Part shown: positions 34,626 through 42,706 of the stretch, in pieces | Layout of the letters: each line of letters starts with the position of its first letter | Position numbering within the stretch: position 1 is the stretch's first letter | Source of the DNA: Streptomyces qinglanensis | GTDB lineage: Bacteria > Actinomycetota > Actinomycetes > Streptomycetales > Streptomycetaceae | Assembly: GCF_900111245.1 (NCBI RefSeq) | Contig: NZ_FOGO01000011.1 | Span: forward strand, 124,001 to 188,000 | Direction: 5' to 3' | Length of the DNA stretch: 64,000 nt | Program-made: the position numbers and the translations under genes | The notes under the pieces: generated by a model | What the model saw: the letters and a program-made list of their open reading frames with translations, nothing else | Database searches by the model: none | Told to the model about the DNA's origin: nothing

Positions 34626-37147
34626 ACCCGCGCCCCCTCCCGCTCGTGGCTCCCGTTCGCCGCACCTGTGCCGTCCCCGGCGGACGCCGTGCCGAGCAGC
34701 AGCCGCACCGTCTCCAGCACGGCGTCGGCCCGCCGCACCTCCAGCCCGGCACCGAACCCGGGCAGCCCCGCGCTCTCGCCGCTCCCCCGGCGGCTGCCCT
34801 CCCCCGCGGGACCGCGGCGCACCAGTTCACCGAGCGTGCGCCGTACTCCCGCCTCGTACTCCGCGAATGTCCGCCGCAGCAGCGGCAGCACATCCGTGAA
34901 CGCGTCCGCCGGCACGCCCGTCAGCCAGCGGTCCACGAGGGCCAGCAGCCGCTCGTCGTGGACCAGCAGCATCCCGCCGCCCGCGAGGAACCCCTCGATC
35001 CACGCCGCGGCCTCCGCCGGAGGCGTTCCCGGCGACAGCGCCAGGCCCACCAGCCGTTCCGCCTCGGCGTCCGCCAACTGGCCGTCGTCCAGCAGCAGCC
35101 GTGCGCAGCGGCCCCGCAGCAGGCCGGGGACCCGGTCCCGGCCTGCGAGGGTGCGCAGCACCGTCCGCCACCGGTCCAGCAGATTCCCGGCCGCCCCGCC
35201 CTCGGTGTCCGGCGCCGCCGCGCCGCCCGCGTCCGGTGCCGCCGCGCCGTCCGCTGTCGGCACGTCGCGGGCGAGCAGGTTCACCGCCTGGTGGGCGGCG
35301 TCGAGATGGCCGCGCATCTCGCAGGCGCCCTCGTCGTCCAGCCCCGCGCAGGCAGGCGGCAGGCCGACCCGGACACGCTCGGCCATCCCACCGGCCACCT
35401 CCGCCAGCGCTCCCGCGTCGGTGCCCCGGACATCGCCGTAGCGCAGTGTGCGCACCAGCGCCGGAAGGGCGCGTGCCAGGTGGCCGACGTCGGACTCCAG
35501 CGCGGCCCGGTCGGCCAGCACCCGCATCACCACCGGAAGCGCGTCCGGCAGCCGGGCCAGCAGACACAGTTCGGCCAGGGCGGTGATCTCGGCCAGCGCG
35601 GTGCCGGGTTCGACCGCCCGGGACCGCGCCTTGGCGGTGGCCGCCTCGCGCACGGTCGTGCCCCAGATCCCCGCTTCGGCCACCCGCACGGACAGCTCCG
35701 GCTCCCAGCGCAGCCGCCAGCTCTCCCGGAACGTGCCGGTGCTGCCGCTCCGGGAGCGGGCGGGCTCGCCCCAGCCGATGCCGAGCAGCCGGAGCCGGTG
35801 CAGCAGCCGGCTGCGTGCCGCGTCGGTCTCCTTGCGCAGATCCAGGTCGAGCTCGCGCTCTGCTGCGGACGGCTTCAGCCGCACCGCGCGCTGGCAGCGG
35901 GCGAGGTCGCGCTGGAGGGGGACGGCCGGGCCTCCCTCGGGCACCTCGCCCAGCACGTCTCCCACCACGAGCCGGTCCCGGATCAGCTCCAGCGGCACGT
36001 CGGAGCCCTCGCACAGGACGGACCGCACCGCGTCCGTCGTCTCCGTCAGCCCGGCCAGCGGGCGGCCGCGCAGCGTGGCCAGCGTCTCGGCGAGCCGTAC
36101 GGCCTCGATGAGGTGCGCGGAGGAGACCTGGTGGTCCTGCGCCCGCAGCAGCCCGGCCACGTCGGTCATCCACCGCTCCACCGGCCGGTCCGGGGCGGTG
36201 AAGAGGTGGCGGTACCACCCGGGCGAGGCGATGCCCGCGCCGTACCCGGACCGGCGTGCCAGCCGCCGGTGCGTCCAGGGCACCCAGGTGACTTCGGCTT
36301 TCACCTTGGGCAGCCCCTTGAGGGCCCGCCGGTCGGCGGTGACCGTCGCGGCCTGGGTGAGCGCCGGTACGTGCCAGGCGCCGCAGACCACGGCGGTGGC
36401 CGCGTCCCCGAACTCCTTGCGGGCCTCGCGCAGCCGCAGCCGCATGTGCGCCTCGCGGACGAGGTCGCGCTGGTGGCCGCCCGCGCCGTGCACCGCGCGC
36501 AGTTCGGCCATCGCCTCGCCGAGCGCCACGAACGGCTCGTACGGGTCGGCACCGGGAGCTGCGCCGCGCCGGTGCTCGACGGCGTCCTCCCACCAGCGCT
36601 CCGGATCGTCGTACCCGGCCGCCTCGGCGAGCGCCGCCAGCGGGTCCAGTCGCACTCCGCTCCCGCCCTCGGACGCGGATTCGGGACCCGAATCGGGATC
36701 GGGGCCCGAATCGGAGCCGGGACCCGAATCGGGATCGCGATCGGCGTCCCCGGCGGCACCACCCCCGTCGGTGCCGCCGGGGACCGTCTCCTGCTCGCCC
36801 TCGCTCATGGCGAGCGTGTGGGCGGCGGGCAGGTCGATGAAGCGGACGGGGACCCCGCGCCGCACGGCCCAGCGGATCGCCACCCATTCCGGTGAGAACT
36901 CCGCCAGCGGCCAGAAGGCGGCCCGGCCCGGCTCGTCGACGGCGTGGGCCAGCAGCGCCACCGGCGGGACCATGCCGTCGTCCCCCGCCGCCGCGGCCAC
37001 CGCGTCGGCCTCGGGAGGGCCCTCGATCAGGACGACGCCCGGCTCGTACGCGTCCAGCACGGCACCCACCGCCCGGGCCGAACCGGGGCCGTGGTGCCGG
37101 ACCCCCAGCAGCAGCGGACCTGCCGCGCCCCCTGCGACACCCGTCAT
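34622..37147 (-). CDS. DUF5682 protein, Tiki/TraB-like predicted protease
   Basis: This 841-residue protein is of the DUF5682 family and has no established function. The N-terminal 270 residues show the marks of the Tiki/TraB/EreA superfamily: G-V-R-H (GX2H, residues 15-18), V-V-L-I-E-G-P-P-E with Glu42, R-E-A-H-M (231-235), and a second GX2H, G-A-W-H-V (256-259). A low-complexity insertion rich in D-S-G-P (about residues 122-163) splits this domain. The remaining 570 residues are mostly alpha-helical repeats. The metal-dependent protease activity of Tiki relatives is known, but here it is inference from motifs. The ATG at 37147 overlaps the MoxR stop by 4 bp, and the stop overlaps the VWA start by 4 bp. 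Confidence 0.85.
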   Translation of the reverse strand: MTGVAGGAAGPLLLGVRHHGPGSARAVGAVLDAYEPGVVLIEGPPEADAVAAAAGDDGMVPPVALLAHAVDEPGRAAFWPLAEFSPEWVAIRWAVRRGVPVRFIDLPAAHTLAMSEGEQETVPGGTDGGGAAGDADRDPDSGPGSDSGPDPDSGPESASEGGSGVRLDPLAALAEAAGYDDPERWWEDAVEHRRGAAPGADPYEPFVALGEAMAELRAVHGAGGHQRDLVREAHMRLRLREARKEFGDAATAVVCGAWHVPALTQAATVTADRRALKGLPKVKAEVTWVPWTHRRLARRSGYGAGIASPGWYRHLFTAPDRPVERWMTDVAGLLRAQDHQVSSAHLIEAVRLAETLATLRGRPLAGLTETTDAVRSVLCEGSDVPLELIRDRLVVGDVLGEVPEGGPAVPLQRDLARCQRAVRLKPSAAERELDLDLRKETDAARSRLLHRLRLLGIGWGEPARSRSGSTGTFRESWRLRWEPELSVRVAEAGIWGTTVREAATAKARSRAVEPGTALAEITALAELCLLARLPDALPVVMRVLADRAALESDVGHLARALPALVRTLRYGDVRGTDAGALAEVAGGMAERVRVGLPPACAGLDDEGACEMRGHLDAAHQAVNLLARDVPTADGAAAPDAGGAAAPDTEGGAAGNLLDRWRTVLRTLAGRDRVPGLLRGRCARLLLDDGQLADAEAERLVGLALSPGTPPAEAAAWIEGFLAGGGMLLVHDERLLALVDRWLTGVPADAFTDVLPLLRRTFAEYEAGVRRTLGELVRRGPAGEGSRRGSGESAGLPGFGAGLEVRRADAVLETVRLLLGTASAGDGTGAANGSHEREGARV

Positions 37148-38295
37148 GCGGACACCTCTCGGCAGGCCCGGTAGAAGTCCTTCCAGCCGTCCCGCTCGCG
37201 GACGACGGCCTCGAGGTACTCCTGCCACACCACCTGGTCGGCGGACGGGTCGCGGACCACGGCACCGAGGATGCCGGCGGCCACGTCCCCGGCGCGCAGC
37301 ACTCCGTCCCCGAAGTGCGCCGCCAGCGCGAGCCCGCCGGTCACGACGGAGATGGCCTCGGCCGTGGAGAGCGTCCCGGAGGGGGACTTGAGCTTCGTGC
37401 GGCCGTCGCCCGTCACTCCTTCGCGCAGCTCGCGGAAGACGGTGACCACCCTGCGGATCTCGTCGAACCCCTCGGGCGCGGGCGGCAGGTCGAGGGAGCG
37501 GCCGAGCTGGCCGACCCGGCGCGCCACGATGTCCACCTCCGCCTCGGCGGTCTCCGGCAGCGGCAGCACCACGGTGTTGAAGCGACGGCGCAGCGCGCTG
37601 GACAGCTCGTTGACCCCCCGGTCCCGGTCGTTGGCCGTCGCGATCAGGTTGAAGCCGGCGACCGCCTGCACCTCTTCGCCCAGTTCGGGGACGGGCAGGG
37701 TCTTCTCCGAGAGCACGGTGATCAGCGTGTCCTGCACGTCGGCCGGAATCCGGGTCAGCTCCTCGACCCGTGCCGTCATGCCCTCGGCCATGGCGCGCAT
37801 CACCGGACTCGGCACCAGAGCCTCGCGGCTGGGGCCCTGGGCGAGCAGTTGCGCGTAGTTCCATCCGTAGCGGATCGCTTCCTCCGCGGTGCCCGCCGTG
37901 CCCTGGACCAGCAGCGTCGAGTCTCCGCTGACGGCCGCCGCCAGGTGCTCGGACACCCACGTCTTGGCCGTGCCGGGCACGCCGAGCAGGAGCAGCGCGC
38001 GGTCCGTGGCCAGGGTGCTGACCGCGACCTCGACGATGCGGCGCGGGCCGATGTATTTGGGGGTGATGACAGTGCCGCCGGGGAGCTCGCCACCGAGCAG
38101 GTAGGTGGCCACGGCCCACGGGGACAGCCGCCAGCGGGCGGGCCGCGGGCGGTCGTCGGCCGCGGCGAGGGCCGCCAGCTCCTCGGCGAAGGCTGTCTCG
38201 GCGTGCGGCCGCAGGGCGGCGGCGGGAGCGGCCGGGCCGGAGGCCGGCTCTCCCGCGGACTCGGCAGCCGGATCCGCGACATGGCTCTCGGTCAC
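37144..38295 (-). CDS. MoxR-type AAA+ ATPase
   Basis: This 383-residue AAA+ ATPase has Walker A G-V-P-G-T-A-K-T (105-112), sensor-1-like A-T-A-N-D (219-223) and arginine finger region A-L-R-R-R-F-N. The Walker B region reads V-E-E-L-T-R (177-182), so the usual Asp before the catalytic Glu is Glu here. MoxR ATPases remodel or insert metal cofactors together with VWA proteins. It is the first gene of the operon with DUF5682 and VWA. The GTG at 38295 has GGGGGA 5 nt upstream; longer in-frame reading covers the promoter and is unlikely. The protein substrate is unknown. Confidence 0.9.
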   Translation of the reverse strand: MTESHVADPAAESAGEPASGPAAPAAALRPHAETAFAEELAALAAADDRPRPARWRLSPWAVATYLLGGELPGGTVITPKYIGPRRIVEVAVSTLATDRALLLLGVPGTAKTWVSEHLAAAVSGDSTLLVQGTAGTAEEAIRYGWNYAQLLAQGPSREALVPSPVMRAMAEGMTARVEELTRIPADVQDTLITVLSEKTLPVPELGEEVQAVAGFNLIATANDRDRGVNELSSALRRRFNTVVLPLPETAEAEVDIVARRVGQLGRSLDLPPAPEGFDEIRRVVTVFRELREGVTGDGRTKLKSPSGTLSTAEAISVVTGGLALAAHFGDGVLRAGDVAAGILGAVVRDPSADQVVWQEYLEAVVRERDGWKDFYRACREVSA

Positions 38296-38405
38296 AATTC
38301 CCCCTCGAAGCAGACCGGTTCTGGAAAAAGACAAGGGAATGGCCAAGGAAGGGAACCCCCGCGCCGCAGCGCCTCGGCCGATCCGTGAACCACTCTGCAC
38401 CCCGG

Positions 38406-38460
38406 CACTGACAATCGCTCTGACCTGCACCTTCGCCCGCTCGACGGGGGGTTGTCAGTG
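38406..38460 (+). promoter_or_regulatory. 9-bp inverted repeat overlapping SWIM start
   Basis: CACTGACAA (38406-38414) and TTGTCAGTG (38452-38460) are perfect inverted copies 37 nt apart. The right arm covers the SWIM gene start GTG (38458-38460), and the likely ribosome binding site GGGGGG is in the loop. It could be a DNA operator for a dimer or an mRNA hairpin hiding the start. It lies in the 162-bp divergent promoter of both operons. Confidence 0.5.
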
Positions 38461-39948
38461 GCGCCGCCTACCGTCTTCGGCATGGGTGGACAGGCGGTCC
38501 GCTGGACGGCGGAGCAGGTAAGGGCGCTGGCGCCTGACGACGCGTCACGTCGCGCGGGAAGCAAACTCTCGGCACCCGGGCCGTGGACGGAGGCCGGGTG
38601 GGGCAACGGCGCGCTCTGGGGGCAGTGCAAGGGCAGTGGAAGCAAGCCGTACCAGACGGTGGTGGATCTCGACGGCGGCCAGGGGCCCGGGTACCGGTGC
38701 TCCTGCCCCAGCAGGAAGTTCCCGTGCAAGCACGCGCTCGGTCTGCTCCTGCTGTGGGCGGGCGGCGAGGCGGTGGTCGCGGAGGGGGGCGATCCGCCGG
38801 AGTGGGCCGACGGCTGGCTCGGCGACCGCAGGCGGCGTGCGGAGCGGAAGGCCGCACGCGGCCCGGCCGGTGCGCCGGAGGGGACGAACGCCGGGCAGGC
38901 GGCGGCAGGCACGGGGAACGGTGCGGACGAGCGGGCACGGGCCGAGGCCGCGCACCGCCGCGCGGCGCAGCGCGCCGAGCGGATCACGGCCGGTACCCAG
39001 GAGCTGGAGCAGCGGCTGGCCGACCTGCTGCGCGGCGGACTGGCGGGCGCGGAGCAGCGGGGGTACGCGCCGTGGGAGGAGATGGCGGCCCGGATGGTCG
39101 ACGCCCAGGCTCCGGGCCTGGCGGCCCGGATACGCGAGTTGGGTGCGATACCCGGCTCCGGCGAGGGGTGGCCAGGACGGCTGCTGGCCGAGTGCGCGCT
39201 GCTCCACCTGCTGGCCGTCGGCTGGCGGCGGGCCGCGGAGCTGCCCGCGCCGCTGGCCGACACCGTCCGCACCCGGGTGGGTCTGACCTTGGAGGCGGCC
39301 GACCTGCTTTCGGACAAGCAGGCGCTGGTCCGGGACAAGTGGCTGGTCCTGGCCCAGCGGGACGCCGACGAGGGGCGCCTGACAGTCCGCCGCGTGTGGC
39401 TGTACGGCCGGTCGGCAGGACGGCACGCCCTGCTGCTCTCCTACGGCGCGGGCGGCCGCGCTCCGGAGCTGGCGCTGCCGGTGGGTGCGGCATTGGACGC
39501 GGAGCTGGCCTACTACCCGGGCTCCGGTTCGCTGCGGGCCGCCCTCGGCCCGCGGTACGGCGCACCGCTGCCGGGCTTCCAACCCCCGGGCACAGGCGTC
39601 CGGGAGGCGCTGGAGGGCTATGCGCGGATGCTCCGGGAGGATCCATGGGCCGAGGGCCGGCCGTGCGTGCTGGAGCGCGTGGTGCCCGTGCCGCCCTCCG
39701 ACGCCGGCACGGCGGGCGGCACGGCGGGGGCGAGCCGCGGCGGTGCCGGGCCGGGTGCCGCCGGTTGGCACCTTGCCGCGGCCGACGAGGAGGTCGCACT
39801 GCCGGTGGCGCCGGGCACCGGTGCGGCGGCCCTGTGGCGACTGCTCGCGCTCTCCGCGGAGGGTCCGGTCACGGTCTTCGGTGAGTGCGGCCACCGCGGC
39901 TTCGCCCCGCACACGGCCTGGCACCAGGGCCGGGTCGTCCCGCTGTGA
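38458..39948 (+). CDS. SWIM zinc-finger protein
   Basis: This 496-residue protein has an N-terminal SWIM motif C-S-C-x6-C-K-H (Cys81, Cys83, Cys90, His92), a zinc-binding module that binds nucleic acids or proteins. The rest is low-complexity or helical with R-A-E-R-I-T-A-G-T-Q-E-L-E and a late G-H-R-G-F-A-P-H-T-A-W. The catalytic domains seen in other SWIM proteins are absent, so it may be an adaptor. GTG at 38458 has GGGGGG 6 nt upstream; TTG 38452 and ATG 38482 are in frame but less likely. It is divergent from the MoxR operon and upstream of DUF5691. Confidence 0.85.
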   Translation: MAPPTVFGMGGQAVRWTAEQVRALAPDDASRRAGSKLSAPGPWTEAGWGNGALWGQCKGSGSKPYQTVVDLDGGQGPGYRCSCPSRKFPCKHALGLLLLWAGGEAVVAEGGDPPEWADGWLGDRRRRAERKAARGPAGAPEGTNAGQAAAGTGNGADERARAEAAHRRAAQRAERITAGTQELEQRLADLLRGGLAGAEQRGYAPWEEMAARMVDAQAPGLAARIRELGAIPGSGEGWPGRLLAECALLHLLAVGWRRAAELPAPLADTVRTRVGLTLEAADLLSDKQALVRDKWLVLAQRDADEGRLTVRRVWLYGRSAGRHALLLSYGAGGRAPELALPVGAALDAELAYYPGSGSLRAALGPRYGAPLPGFQPPGTGVREALEGYARMLREDPWAEGRPCVLERVVPVPPSDAGTAGGTAGASRGGAGPGAAGWHLAAADEEVALPVAPGTGAAALWRLLALSAEGPVTVFGECGHRGFAPHTAWHQGRVVPL

Positions 39949-40007
39949 GGGAGGGACAGGCATGCCTCGGTCGGAGCGGCGCAGGGGCCGCCCGGCCGGG
40001 GCGGAAC

Positions 40008-40085
40008 GGGACCCGCGTGGTCGGTGCAGTGCCGGGACCCGCGTGGTCGGTGCAGTGCCGGGATCCGCGTGGTCGGTGCAGTGCG
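40008..40085 (+). repeat. Three tandem 26-bp repeats between SWIM and DUF5691
   Basis: GGGACCCGCGTGGTCGGTGC... repeats as 26-bp units at 40008-40033, 40034-40059 and 40060-40085, the third with changes. They lie in the 285-bp gap between the SWIM and DUF5691 genes; no coding product is convincing here. They may carry an internal promoter or a processing site. Confidence 0.85.
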
Positions 40086-40233
40086 GATCAGGACCGTCCG
40101 GTCGGAGCGGAGCGGGGCCACCCGGTCGGGGAGGGGAGCAGGGCCGCAAGGCCGGAGCGGAGCCGGGGCTCCGGGTCGGGATGGGCGGCGAACGGCAGGC
40201 GGACGAGCGGCAGGCGCGACGGGAGGGGCGGAC

Positions 40234-42000
40234 ATGACGGTCGGCACAGGGACGGGACGGCACCCCCGCGAGGCGCAGCCGTCGAACGGCGGCGCCCGCG
40301 AGGAACAGGAGGACCACGGGCACGTGGAGTACCGGGAGGATCGGGAGAAGCGGGGGAACCACGAGGAGCGGGAAGACCGGGGGAACCGCAAGGAGCGGGA
40401 GGAGCAGGAGGGCTGGGGGGAGTTGGTGGCCGCGGCGCTGCTGGGAGCCGAGCGGCGGCGGCCGCCGGGCGGGAGCGTGACGGCGCTGCTGGACGCCGCG
40501 GCCACCGAGACGGTACGCCGCCGGGCCGGTGCGCGTCCCGCCGTTCCCGGGCAGCGGCCCGCGCACGCGCCGGCGGACGGGCGGCCACCGCTGCCCGGCG
40601 CGGCCGAACGGCGGCTGGCGGCGCTGCTCGCGGATCGGGCACCGGGCGGAGCGGGGGCGGCGTCCGGGCGGCGCGGTGCGGGTCCGGATCTGGGCGAACT
40701 GCTGCCGCAGTGGCTGGCGGAGGCGAATGCCCACGGCTACCGGGCGCCGACCGCCCTGCTGCCCGCCCTGCTGGACGCGGCACGGGCCCGTACCGACCTG
40801 CGGGCCGAGACGCTGGCGTTCGCCGGTCCGCGAGCGCTGTGGCTGGCCCGGTACAACGCGGACTGGAAGTTCGCGCTGCGCGACGGTGTCCGCCGCCGGG
40901 CACCGGACGGCCGGCCGGACGAGACCGAAAAGGTCTGGCAGGAGGGCCTGTTCGCCGAGCGGGTCGCGTTGCTCACGGCCGTTCGCAGGCGCGATCCGGA
41001 CGCCGCGACGGCGCTGCTCGCCTCCACCTGGCAGACCGAACGGGCCGAGGACCGGCTGATGTTCCTGGACTCGCTGCGCGAGGGACTCCGTCTCTCGGAC
41101 GAGCCTTTTCTGGAGCGCGCGCTGGCCGATCGCAGCCGAACCGTACGGGCGACGGCGGCCGAGCTGCTGACGGCGCTGCCCGGCTCCGCGCTGGCTGCCC
41201 GGATGGCGGACCGCGCCCGCGGCTGCGTGACCCCGGACCGGACGGGTGGCAGCGGCGGCATCGCGGTGACGGCTCCGAGCGCGTGCGATGCGGATATGCA
41301 GCGCGACGGGATCGCGCCCAAGCCCCCGTCGGGCCGGGGCGAACGGGCCTGGTGGCTGGGCCAACTGGTGGAGGCGGCCCCGCTGGAGGTGTGGGGCGAG
41401 CAGTTGGGCGGGGCGACTCCGGCCGAGATCATCGCGCTGCCGGTCGCCGACGGGTGGCGGGACGATCTGCACGCGGCGTGGTGCGGTGCCGCCGTGCGGC
41501 AGCGGAACGCCCCGTGGGCGCGTGCCCTCATCGGTGAGCCGACCGATCCGTTCGCCGAAGGGCCCGGCGATCCGGCCAAGCTGCTGTCGGTGCTGCCAGA
41601 GGAGGAGCGCGGTGCGTGGGCCGCGCGGTTCGTGGCGGCGCACGGGCTGTCGGAAGCCTTCCGGGTGCTGGGGATGTGCGGGGTGCCGTGGCCGCTGCCG
41701 CTGGGGCGGGCGGTGGTGGACGCGCTGGAGATCGCCCGGGACGCGGGCAGCTACCCGTGGAGCTTCAGCGGGGTGATGGGGCTGGCCGAGCGCTGTCTGG
41801 ACCCGTCGGACACCGAGCGGCTGGCGCCGCTCGCCGCGGTGCCCGACGAGAAGGAAGGGGAGTCCCCAGGTGCGGGCGCGTACTGGGCGGAGTCCTTCCA
41901 GCGGCTCCTGGCCACCCTGCGGCTGCGTTCCGTGATGCTCGCGGAGCTGCGGAACGAGGTGCCGGACAGCGGGCCGGAACTGCCCGCGCCGAACGGCTGA
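40234..42000 (+). CDS. DUF5691 protein
   Basis: This 588-residue protein is of the DUF5691 family, with no known function. After a charged N-terminal tail of about 60 residues (E-E-R-E-D-R-G-N-R-K-E-R-E-E-Q type), it has W-G-E-L-V-A-A-A-L-L-G-A-E-R-R. Alpha-helical repeat segments follow, such as L-L-A-S-T-W-Q-T-E-R-A-E-D-R-L-M-F-L-D-S-L and R-A-T-A-A-E-L-L-T-A-L-P-G-S. The helices resemble HEAT-like solenoids, but this is only an impression. The ATG at 40234 has GGGAGGGG about 8 nt upstream. It is probably cotranscribed with the SWIM gene and functionally tied to the divergent MoxR-DUF5682-VWA operon. Confidence 0.85.
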   Translation: MTVGTGTGRHPREAQPSNGGAREEQEDHGHVEYREDREKRGNHEEREDRGNRKEREEQEGWGELVAAALLGAERRRPPGGSVTALLDAAATETVRRRAGARPAVPGQRPAHAPADGRPPLPGAAERRLAALLADRAPGGAGAASGRRGAGPDLGELLPQWLAEANAHGYRAPTALLPALLDAARARTDLRAETLAFAGPRALWLARYNADWKFALRDGVRRRAPDGRPDETEKVWQEGLFAERVALLTAVRRRDPDAATALLASTWQTERAEDRLMFLDSLREGLRLSDEPFLERALADRSRTVRATAAELLTALPGSALAARMADRARGCVTPDRTGGSGGIAVTAPSACDADMQRDGIAPKPPSGRGERAWWLGQLVEAAPLEVWGEQLGGATPAEIIALPVADGWRDDLHAAWCGAAVRQRNAPWARALIGEPTDPFAEGPGDPAKLLSVLPEEERGAWAARFVAAHGLSEAFRVLGMCGVPWPLPLGRAVVDALEIARDAGSYPWSFSGVMGLAERCLDPSDTERLAPLAAVPDEKEGESPGAGAYWAESFQRLLATLRLRSVMLAELRNEVPDSGPELPAPNG

Positions 42001-42295
42001 CGGAGATGTCCCCGGCGGTGGCCGGGTCTTCCCGGGATGCGCCGCCGCGGCTCCGAGGCCGCTGTCCCCGCGGCCGGGGGCCGGGGGCACCGGGGCCCGC
42101 GAGTACGGGGTCCCCGAGGTCCGGCGGTCCCAGGCCGAGCGGCCCGGGAGCCCGGCGGTCCCAGGGTCGGGTGGGGATCTCGGAGGCCGGGTGCGGGGGC
42201 GCAGGTCCCGATGGGCCGACTGCCGATTCCGGGGGCCGCCCCTCCGGTCGGACGGCGAGCGGCGGGCGGCGGGCGGCCAGGGGCCGCCGGTGGTC

Positions 42296-42706
42296 TCAGG
42301 CTGCGACCGGGCCCACGTGGGTGCGGATCCAGTCGACGACCTCGGTGGTGCTGGCGCCCGGGGTGAAGATCTCGGCGACACCCTGCTCCTTGAGCAGCGG
42401 AATGTCGTCCTCGGGGATGATGCCGCCGCCGAACACCTTGATGTCGGTGGCGTCCCGCTCGCGCAGCAACTCCAGTACGCGGGCGAACAGCGTGTTGTGC
42501 GCGCCGGAGAGGATGGAGAGGCCGATGGCGTTCGCGTCCTCCTGGATGGCGGTGTCCACGACCTGCTCCGGTGTCTGGTGCAGCCCGGTGTAGATGACCT
42601 CCATACCGGCGTCGCGCAGAGCCCGGGCGATGACCTTGGCACCGCGGTCATGGCCGTCGAGTCCCGGCTTGGCGACCACCACGCGGATCGGACCCGTCAC
42701 ATCCAT
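42296..42706 (-). CDS. icmB: Isobutyryl-CoA mutase small, B12-binding subunit
   Basis: This 136-residue protein is a free-standing cobalamin-binding domain. It contains P-G-L-D-G-H-D-R-G, giving the D-x-H-x-x-G motif (Asp17, His19, Gly22) whose His coordinates cobalt, and G-G-x-I-P near residue 95. A stand-alone B12 subunit of this length matches IcmB, which pairs with the large IcmA subunit to interconvert isobutyryl-CoA and n-butyryl-CoA in Streptomyces. From memory IcmA is encoded elsewhere in S. coelicolor. The ATG at 42706 has GGGAGG about 8 nt upstream. Other acyl-CoA mutase small subunits are similar, so the exact substrate is not certain. Confidence 0.82.
   Translation of the reverse strand: MDVTGPIRVVVAKPGLDGHDRGAKVIARALRDAGMEVIYTGLHQTPEQVVDTAIQEDANAIGLSILSGAHNTLFARVLELLRERDATDIKVFGGGIIPEDDIPLLKEQGVAEIFTPGASTTEVVDWIRTHVGPVAA

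Noticed and set aside
38296..38430. N-terminal extension of MoxR to 38430
   Set aside because: GTG 38295 has a good ribosome binding site, and the extension would cover the divergent promoter.
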